Of a stretch of DNA of 64,000 nucleotides, positions 57,478 to 64,000 are shown one piece after another. Each line of letters begins with the position of its first letter. The first letter of the stretch is position 1. The position numbers and the translations under genes are program-made. Below the pieces are notes generated by a model. The model did no database searches, had not been told where the DNA came from, and worked only from the letters and a program-made list of their open reading frames with translations. Source of the stretch: Rhizobacter sp. AJA081-3 (GTDB taxonomy: Bacteria > Pseudomonadota > Gammaproteobacteria > Burkholderiales > Burkholderiaceae_C); assembly GCF_017795745.1 (NCBI RefSeq), contig NZ_CP059067.1, positions 4,340,001-4,404,000 of the forward strand. The letters run 5' to 3'.

Positions 57478-58143
57478 ATGATCGACAAATGCGTCGCCGA
57501 CACGGCCGCCGCGTTGCAGGGCGTGCGCGACGGCGCGACGGTGATGATCGGCGGCTTCGGCGGCGCCGGGCAGCCCGCCGAGCTGATCGACGCGCTCATC
57601 GCGCAGGGCGCGCGAGACCTTGTCGTCGTCAATAACAACGCCGGCAACGGCGAGACCGGCCTCGCCGCGCTGCTGAAGGCCAGGCGGGTGCGCAAGATCA
57701 TCTGCTCCTTCCCACGCCAGACCGATTCACAGGTGTTCGACGGCCTGTACCGCGCAGGCAAGATCGAGCTGGAGTTGGTGCCGCAGGGCAACCTGGCCGA
57801 GCGCATCCGCGCGGCCGGGGCCGGCATCGGCGGCTTCTTCGCACCCACCGGGTACGGCACCGAGCTCGCGAAAGGCAAGGAGACGCGCGAGATCGGCGGG
57901 CGCATGCACGTGTTCGAGTCGCCGATCCACGCCGACGTGGCGCTGATCCGGGCCGAGCGCGGCGATCGCTGGGGCAACCTGGTCTACCGCAAGACGGCGC
58001 GCAACTTCGGGCCGATCATGGCCACGGCCGCGACGCTGACCATCGCCTCGGTGCACGAGATCGTGCCGCTGGGCGGGCTCGACCCGGAGCACATCGTCAC
58101 GCCGGGGATCTTCGTGCAACGGATGGTTCAGGTGCCGCGATGA
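57478..58143 (+). CDS. pcaI: 3-oxoadipate CoA-transferase subunit A
   Basis: A 221-residue alpha subunit of a class I CoA-transferase. VMIGGFGGAGQPAELIDAL and NNNAGNGETGLAALL are family signatures, and FFAPTGYGTELAKGKETR is typical of the PcaI/CatI group. It transfers CoA from succinyl-CoA to 3-oxoadipate in the beta-ketoadipate pathway. The downstream pcaJ and pcaF and the nearby pobA favour this over acetoacetate transferase. The 3' end overlaps pcaJ by 4 bp. Confidence 0.9.
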   Translation: MIDKCVADTAAALQGVRDGATVMIGGFGGAGQPAELIDALIAQGARDLVVVNNNAGNGETGLAALLKARRVRKIICSFPRQTDSQVFDGLYRAGKIELELVPQGNLAERIRAAGAGIGGFFAPTGYGTELAKGKETREIGGRMHVFESPIHADVALIRAERGDRWGNLVYRKTARNFGPIMATAATLTIASVHEIVPLGGLDPEHIVTPGIFVQRMVQVPR

Positions 58144-58775
58144 AGCGATGGACCCGCGACCAGATGGCCGCCCGCGTGGCGCGCGACATCCCCGAAGGCG
58201 CGTACGTGAACCTGGGCATCGGCCTGCCGACCCTCGTGGGCAACCACCTGCCGAAGGAGCGCGAGGTTGTCCTGCACAGCGAGAACGGCGTGCTCGGCAT
58301 GGGCCCGGCGCCTGCGCTGGGCGAGGAAGATCCCGACCTGATCAACGCCGGCAAGCAGCCGGTGACGCTTTTGCCCGGTGGCGCCTTCTTCCACCACGCC
58401 GACTCGTTCGCGATGATGCGCGGCGGCCACCTCGACATCTGCGTGCTCGGCGCCTTCCAGGTGTCGGCCACCGGCGACCTGGCCAACTGGCACACCGGCG
58501 CGCCGGATGCGATCCCCGCGGTCGGCGGCGCGATGGATCTGGCCCTCGGCGCGAAGAAGACGTATGTGATGATGGAACACCTGACCAAGTCCGGCGAAAG
58601 CAAGATCGTCGCGCAGTGCAGCTACCCGCTCACCGCCATCGCCTGCGTGAGCCGCATCTATACCGACCTCGCCGTGATCGACGTGACGCCGCAGGGGCTG
58701 AAGGTGCTCGACATCATCGACGGTCTGAGCCTGGCCGAGCTGCAACGCCTGACCGGCGTCCCGCTAAGCCACTGA
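58140..58775 (+). CDS. pcaJ: 3-oxoadipate CoA-transferase subunit B
   Basis: A 211-residue beta subunit. The catalytic glutamate that carries the acyl/CoA intermediate is Glu48 in HSENGVLGMGP. NLGIGLPTLV near residue 24 and GGAMDLALGAKKTYVMMEH are conserved. It is translationally coupled to pcaI (ATGA) and 32 bp upstream of the thiolase gene. Confidence 0.91.
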   Translation: MKRWTRDQMAARVARDIPEGAYVNLGIGLPTLVGNHLPKEREVVLHSENGVLGMGPAPALGEEDPDLINAGKQPVTLLPGGAFFHHADSFAMMRGGHLDICVLGAFQVSATGDLANWHTGAPDAIPAVGGAMDLALGAKKTYVMMEHLTKSGESKIVAQCSYPLTAIACVSRIYTDLAVIDVTPQGLKVLDIIDGLSLAELQRLTGVPLSH

Positions 58776-58807
58776 CATCGCCTGATTCATCGAAACGGAG
58801 ACATCCC

Positions 58808-60010
58808 ATGACCCACGCCTTCATTTGCGACGCATTGCGCACACCCATCGGCCGCTACGGCGGTGCCCTGTCTTCCGTGCGCACCGACGACCTCGGCGCG
58901 ATCCCGCTGAAGGCGCTGATGGCGCGCCATCCGACACTCGACTGGCAGGCAGTGACCGACGTGATCTTCGGCTGTGCCAACCAGGCCGGCGAAGACAACC
59001 GCAACGTCGCCCACATGTCCAGCCTGCTCGCCGGGCTGCCGATCGAACTTCCCGGCGCCACCATCAACCGCCTGTGCGGCTCGGGCATGGACGCGGTGGG
59101 CACCGCCGCACGCGCCATCAAGTCCGGCGAGGCCGAGCTGATGATCGCGGGCGGCGTGGAGAGCATGAGCCGCGCGCCCTTCGTGATGCCCAAGGCCGAG
59201 AGCGCCTTCAGCCGCGCCAACGCCGTCTACGACACCACCATCGGCTGGCGCTTCGTCAACAGGCTCATGAAGGAGATGCATGGCGTCGACTCGATGCCCG
59301 AGACGGCCGAGAACGTGGCCACCGACCACGGGATCGAACGCGCCGCGCAGGACCGCATGGCGCTGGCCTCGCAGCTCAAGGCGGTGGCGGCGCAGAAGGC
59401 CGGCTTCTTCGACGCCGAGATCACGCCGGTGACGATCGCGCAGAAGAAGGGCGACGCCATCGTCGTGACGAAGGACGAGCACCCGCGCGAGACCAGCCTG
59501 GAATCGCTGGCCAGGCTCAAGGGCGTGGTGAGGCCCGACGGCACGGTGACGGCCGGCAACGCCTCGGGCGTGAACGACGGCGCCTGCGCGCTGCTGCTGG
59601 CCGGCGAGCGCGCGCTGTCTCGCCACGGCCTGACGCCACGCGCCCGCGTCGTCGGCATGGCCACCGCCGGCGTGCCGCCGCGCATCATGGGCATCGGCCC
59701 GGCGCCGGCCACGCGCAAGGTGCTAGCGCAGACCGGCCTGACGCTGGCGCAGATGGACGTGATCGAGCTCAACGAAGCCTTCGCGGCCCAGGGCCTGGCG
59801 GTGCTGCGCGAGCTGGGCATCGCCGACGACGACGCTCGCGTCAACCCGAACGGCGGCGCGATCGCGCTCGGCCACCCGCTGGGCGCCAGCGGCGCGCGGC
59901 TCGTGACCACCGCGATCAATCAGCTGCACCGGATCGGCGGCCGTTACGCGCTGTGCACCATGTGCATCGGCGTGGGCCAGGGCATCGCGCTGATCGTGGA
60001 GCGCGTGTGA
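58808..60010 (+). CDS. pcaF: Beta-ketoadipyl-CoA thiolase
   Basis: A 400-residue thiolase that cleaves 3-oxoadipyl-CoA to succinyl-CoA and acetyl-CoA. The acyl-enzyme cysteine is Cys90 (NRLCGSGMDAV). The histidine motif is GGAIALGHPLGASGAR and the second cysteine lies in CTMCIGVGQG. Length and SRAPFVMPKAESAFSR fit PcaF. The GTGA at its end overlaps the next start. It completes the pcaIJF cluster. Confidence 0.93.
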   Translation: MTHAFICDALRTPIGRYGGALSSVRTDDLGAIPLKALMARHPTLDWQAVTDVIFGCANQAGEDNRNVAHMSSLLAGLPIELPGATINRLCGSGMDAVGTAARAIKSGEAELMIAGGVESMSRAPFVMPKAESAFSRANAVYDTTIGWRFVNRLMKEMHGVDSMPETAENVATDHGIERAAQDRMALASQLKAVAAQKAGFFDAEITPVTIAQKKGDAIVVTKDEHPRETSLESLARLKGVVRPDGTVTAGNASGVNDGACALLLAGERALSRHGLTPRARVVGMATAGVPPRIMGIGPAPATRKVLAQTGLTLAQMDVIELNEAFAAQGLAVLRELGIADDDARVNPNGGAIALGHPLGASGARLVTTAINQLHRIGGRYALCTMCIGVGQGIALIVERV

Positions 60011-60942
60011 ACAGCCTCGCCGACATCGAGGCGGCGGCGGCACGCATCGCGCCGCACGTGCGGCGCACGCCAAGCTGGGTGCTGCCCAGCAGCGCGCTGC
60101 AGATCGACGGGCCACCCTTCGAGGTCTGGCTCAAGCTGGAGCAGTTGCAGGTCTCGGGCAGCTTCAAGGCGCGCGGCATGTTCAACCGGCTGCTGGACAA
60201 CCCCATCCCGGCCGCCGGCGTGATAGCCGCGTCGGGCGGCAACGCCGGCATCGCCACTGCCACCGCCGCGCGAGCGCTCGGCGTGCCGGCCGAGATCTTC
60301 GTGCCCACGGTCATTTCGCCGGCCAAGCGCGAGCGGCTGGAAGGGCTGGGCGCGCGCGTCGTCGTCACTGGCGCGGTCTACGCCGAAGCCCTGGCCGCTT
60401 GCGAGAAGCGCCAGCGCGAGACAGGCGCGCTGATGACCCACGCCTACGACCAGCCGGAAGTGCTGGCCGGTGCCGGCACGCTGGCGCGCGAGATCGAGCA
60501 GCAGCGCGGCGTGCCCGACGCGCTGCTGGTCAGCGTGGGCGGCGGCGGGCTGATCGGCGGCATCGCCTCGTGGTTCGCCGGGCGCACGCAGGTCGTCGCG
60601 CTCGAGCCGCAAGGCGCGCCGACGCTGCACCGCGCGCTGGCCGCCGGCACGCCGGTGGACGTGGAGGTGAGCGGCCTCGCCGCCGACGCGCTGGGCGCGC
60701 GGCGCATCGGCGCGCTGGCCTGGGAGGTGGTGCAGCGCCACCCGGTGACTTCGCTGCTGCTCGACGACGCGGCCATCCGCGAAGCGCAGCGCCTGCTGTG
60801 GCAATCGTTCAAGCTGGCTGTCGAGCCGGCGGCGGCCCTGCCGCTGGCCGCGTTGCGCAGCGGCGCGTGGCGGCCGCTCGAAGCTCAGCGGGTCTGCCTG
60901 ATCGTCTGTGGCGCGAACGTCGACCCGGCCACGCTGAACTGA
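60007..60942 (+). CDS. Threonine/serine dehydratase-like PLP enzyme
   Basis: A 311-residue fold-type II PLP enzyme. The lysine motif is SGSFKARGM (Lys54), the cofactor-phosphate loop GGGGLIGG, and SGGNAGIATATAARALG binds substrate. It lacks the C-terminal regulatory ACT domain of biosynthetic IlvA, so it is of the catabolic or serine racemase-like type. The GTG start at 60007 overlaps the pcaF stop (GTGA), an unusual coupling of an amino-acid enzyme to pca genes. The stop is 9 bp from the convergent rocD stop. Confidence 0.87.
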   Translation: MNSLADIEAAAARIAPHVRRTPSWVLPSSALQIDGPPFEVWLKLEQLQVSGSFKARGMFNRLLDNPIPAAGVIAASGGNAGIATATAARALGVPAEIFVPTVISPAKRERLEGLGARVVVTGAVYAEALAACEKRQRETGALMTHAYDQPEVLAGAGTLAREIEQQRGVPDALLVSVGGGGLIGGIASWFAGRTQVVALEPQGAPTLHRALAAGTPVDVEVSGLAADALGARRIGALAWEVVQRHPVTSLLLDDAAIREAQRLLWQSFKLAVEPAAALPLAALRSGAWRPLEAQRVCLIVCGANVDPATLN

Positions 60943-60951
60943 CGTCGACCG

Positions 60952-62229
60952 TCAGTGCAGTGCCGGCTCCGGTGTGATCGTGCGCTGGCTCAGCCGCTCA
61001 AGCACGCGCCCGAGCGCCGCCACCGCCTGATCCACCTGCGCCCGCTCGATCACCAGGGGCGGCGCCAGGCGCACCACCGTGTGGTGGGTGTCCTTGGTCA
61101 GCACGCCCTCGGCCATCAGTGCCTCGCACACCGCGCGGGCGCTGGCGAAGGCCGGATCGATCTGCACGCCGACCAGCAGCCCCTTGCCGCGGATGTCGGT
61201 GATGGCCGGGTGGCGCAAGGCGCGCAGGCTGGCCACCAGGTGTGCGCCTTCGCGCTGTGCCCGCTCGGCGAGATGTTCATTCTCCAAGGTCTGCAACGCG
61301 GCCAGCCCGACCGCTGCGGCCAGCGGGTTGCCACCGAAGGTGCTGCCATGGTCTCCGGGTGTGAACTGGGCCATCACGTCGGCTCGGGCCAGGAACGCGC
61401 TCACCGGCAGCAAACCGCCGCCCAGCGCCTTGCCGAGCGTCAGGCCATCGGGCTTCACGCCTTCGTGGTCGCAGGCGAGCATGGCGCCGGTGCGGCCCAG
61501 GCCGGTCTGCACCTCGTCGCAGATCATCAGCACGTTGTGGCGCGTGCAGATCTCGCGCACGGCGCGCAGGTAACCCGCCGGCGGCACCACGATGCCGGCC
61601 TCGCCCTGGATGGGCTCGACGATGAAGGCGGCAGTCTCAGGCGTGATCGCCGCTTCCAGCGCGGCGGCATCGCCGAAGGGCACGCTGGCGAAGCCGGGCG
61701 CGAAAGGTCCGAAGCCGTCGCGGTATTGCGCTTCGCTGGAGAAGCCGACGATGGTGGTGGTGCGCCCGGCGAAGTTGCCCTCCGCCACCAGGATGCGCGC
61801 TCGCCCCTCGGGCACACTCTTGACCTTGTAGGCCCACTTGCGCGCCGCCTTGATCGCCGTCTCGACCGCCTCGGCGCCCGAATTCATCGGCAGCGCGCGG
61901 TCCATGCCGGTGGCGCGTGTCAGCGCCTCCAGGAAGGCGCCCAGCCGGTCGGTGTGGAAGGCGCGCGAGGTGATCGCCAAGCGCTGCGCCTGCTCGGTGA
62001 GCGCCTTCACCAGCACCGGGTGGCCGTGGCCGAAGCTCACCGCGGAGTAGGCCGACATCATGTCGAGATATCGGCGGCCCTCGGTGTCGAACAGCCAGAC
62101 GCCCTCGCCGCGCGAGATCACCACCGGCAGCGGGTGGTAGTTGTGCGCGCCATGGCGGGCTTCGAGCTCGATCGGGTCGGCCGTGGCGGTGCGCGAACGG
62201 AGCGCGGCGGCGCGGGCAGTGGTGCTCAT
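60952..62229 (-). CDS. rocD: Ornithine--oxo-acid aminotransferase
   Basis: A 425-residue class III aminotransferase that converts ornithine and a 2-oxo acid to glutamate semialdehyde and glutamate. HNYHPLPVVISRGEGVWLFDTEGRRYLDMMSAYSAVSFGH is the ornithine aminotransferase N-terminus. The PLP aspartate is in MICDEVQTGLGRTG and the lysine in LTLGKALGGG. The ATG at 62229 is favoured over 62244. The divergent Lrp-family gene (125-bp gap) is its likely regulator. Confidence 0.93.
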   Translation of the reverse strand: MSTTARAAALRSRTATADPIELEARHGAHNYHPLPVVISRGEGVWLFDTEGRRYLDMMSAYSAVSFGHGHPVLVKALTEQAQRLAITSRAFHTDRLGAFLEALTRATGMDRALPMNSGAEAVETAIKAARKWAYKVKSVPEGRARILVAEGNFAGRTTTIVGFSSEAQYRDGFGPFAPGFASVPFGDAAALEAAITPETAAFIVEPIQGEAGIVVPPAGYLRAVREICTRHNVLMICDEVQTGLGRTGAMLACDHEGVKPDGLTLGKALGGGLLPVSAFLARADVMAQFTPGDHGSTFGGNPLAAAVGLAALQTLENEHLAERAQREGAHLVASLRALRHPAITDIRGKGLLVGVQIDPAFASARAVCEALMAEGVLTKDTHHTVVRLAPPLVIERAQVDQAVAALGRVLERLSQRTITPEPALH

Positions 62230-62311
62230 GGCGGTTTCCTGCAATGGATCCTGAATCTCGCCACTCTAGGCGCCACTGAGCGAAATGTGCTTTCCAAGAG
62301 TTGCATCGATC

Positions 62312-62323
62312 CGCCGATCGGCG
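62312..62323. promoter_or_regulatory. 12-bp palindrome in the rocD-lrp intergenic region
   Basis: CGCCGATCGGCG is self-complementary and sits 31 bp before the lrp-like start codon, in the divergent promoter region. It may be a binding site, but GC-rich 12-mers of this kind can occur by chance in such DNA. Confidence 0.3.
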
Positions 62324-62354
62324 CATGCTTCTTGCACAGTAGGACGACTCCGAC

Positions 62355-62828
62355 ATGGAAGCCACCCCTCTCGACGCCATCGACCGCAAGATTCTCGAGG
62401 CCTTGCAGGCCGACGGCCGCGCCACCAACGTCGAGCTCTCCGCGCGCGTGCACCTCTCGGCGCCGCAGTGTTTTCGCCGCGTGCGCGCGCTGGAGGAGCG
62501 CGGCGTCATTCGCAGCTACGCCGCGCAGGTGCAGCCCGGGGCGATCGGCCTGGGCGTGATGGCCTATGTCAGCCTGAACATCGCCGGCGAGCAGTTCGGG
62601 CGCGTGCGCGAGATCGAGGCGAGCATCCGCACCTTTCCGCAGATTCTCGAATGCCACACGGTCTCTGGCGACAGTGACTACTTGCTCAAGGTGGTGGCTC
62701 GCGACCTGAAGAGCCTGTCGCAGTTCCTCACCGACCGGCTGATGCAGGTGCCTGGCGTCGACGATGTACGGTCGATGATCTGCCTGGAGGAGATCAAGGC
62801 GCCCGCGCCGCTGCCGGTTGAACCCTGA
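62355..62828 (+). CDS. Lrp/AsnC-family transcriptional regulator
   Basis: A 157-residue regulator. The N-terminal helix-turn-helix spans about 5-60 (LDAIDRKILEALQADGR, VHLSAPQCFRRVRALEERGVI). The C-terminal ACT-like RAM domain contains SGDSDYLLKVVARD, which usually binds an amino acid effector. Divergence from rocD suggests local control of ornithine or arginine catabolism. The ATG at 62355 is the first in frame. Confidence 0.94.
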   Translation: MEATPLDAIDRKILEALQADGRATNVELSARVHLSAPQCFRRVRALEERGVIRSYAAQVQPGAIGLGVMAYVSLNIAGEQFGRVREIEASIRTFPQILECHTVSGDSDYLLKVVARDLKSLSQFLTDRLMQVPGVDDVRSMICLEEIKAPAPLPVEP

Positions 62829-62839
62829 GCCAGTGTAGG

Positions 62840-62871
62840 CAAATTGCGCGAATACCGCGCAGAAGTTTGCT
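62840..62871. promoter_or_regulatory. Compound inverted repeat between lrp and the IclR gene
   Basis: Outer arms GCAAA/TTTGC enclose inner arms TGCGCG/CGCGCA around AATAC. It begins 12 bp after the lrp stop and ends 59 bp before the IclR start. It could be an operator for the IclR protein or a weak terminator (TTTCTG follows). Confidence 0.4.
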
Positions 62872-62929
62872 TTCTGAACATCTGCGGGCCGTTTGCCGCT
62901 AGATTGACTTGGCTCACGAGACAGACCGC

Positions 62930-64000
<1,071 letters not shown>

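Overview
The window is high-GC DNA densely packed with genes and reads as a stretch of a betaproteobacterial chromosome of the order Burkholderiales. This is inferred from gene content and order: dacC-dat-DUF493-lipB-lipA, EIIA-HPr-EI, phoH-ybeY, pcaIJF with pobA, and an rRNA operon with tRNA-Ile/tRNA-Ala in the spacer. A Rubrivivax/Leptothrix/Piscinibacter-like relative is my guess; 16S comparison would decide it. I see no prophage, insertion sequence, CRISPR array or plasmid functions.

Layout. 1-7936: the 3' end of phhA, a ceramidase-like (CREST) membrane protein overlapping a convergent lipase, a GMC oxidoreductase with a Tat-exported small subunit (minus), and a plus-strand unit FFLEELY protein-fadD-MBL hydrolase. 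7974-13566: a complete minus-strand rRNA operon (tandem promoters, 16S, tRNA-Ile, tRNA-Ala, 23S, 5S, terminator) whose upstream promoter overlaps the stop codon of ptsI. 13563-17879: the PTS phosphorelay (EIIA-HPr-EI) preceded by an MFS transporter and a lipoprotein. 17922-20555: a CaiB-type CoA-transferase and a degenerate kinase/receiver protein. 20586-29001: a minus-strand block with DUF4197, a seven-knuckle zinc-ribbon protein, lipA-lipB-DUF493-dat-dacC, a hydrolase/ferredoxin pair, VanZ and hemJ. The 240-bp gap between hemJ and hemB holds signals for an undescribed small RNA with an anti-Shine-Dalgarno loop. 29242-36973: hemB, a CorA-like transporter, a DMT exporter, ybeY-phoH (minus), a NarL-type two-component pair and ruvA. 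36977-42043: a five-gene minus-strand operon for copper or metal handling, lying between ruvA and ruvB. 43198-48610: an IclR-headed livGFKHM branched-chain/aromatic-type ABC transporter. 48720-57308: a minus-strand run ending in a sterol desaturase-like protein and beginning with an HD-GYP plus GGDEF/EAL pair for cyclic-di-GMP turnover. 57478-64000: aromatic and amino-acid catabolism (pcaIJF, threonine dehydratase-like, rocD with a divergent Lrp regulator, an IclR regulator and the start of pobA).

How the parts fit. PobA and PcaIJF are the entry and exit steps of the protocatechuate/beta-ketoadipate route. The IclR protein beside pobA is its likely activator, and a perfect 16-bp palindrome sits in the promoter region of pcaI. 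The copper operon combines outer-membrane uptake with periplasmic copper chaperones, suggesting supply of copper to a cuproenzyme such as cytochrome oxidase. Most of the remainder is housekeeping. The items most worth follow-up are the candidate sRNA (29054-29166), the copper operon, the pseudo-kinase/pseudo-receiver (19401-20555), and several unassigned dyad-symmetric operators.
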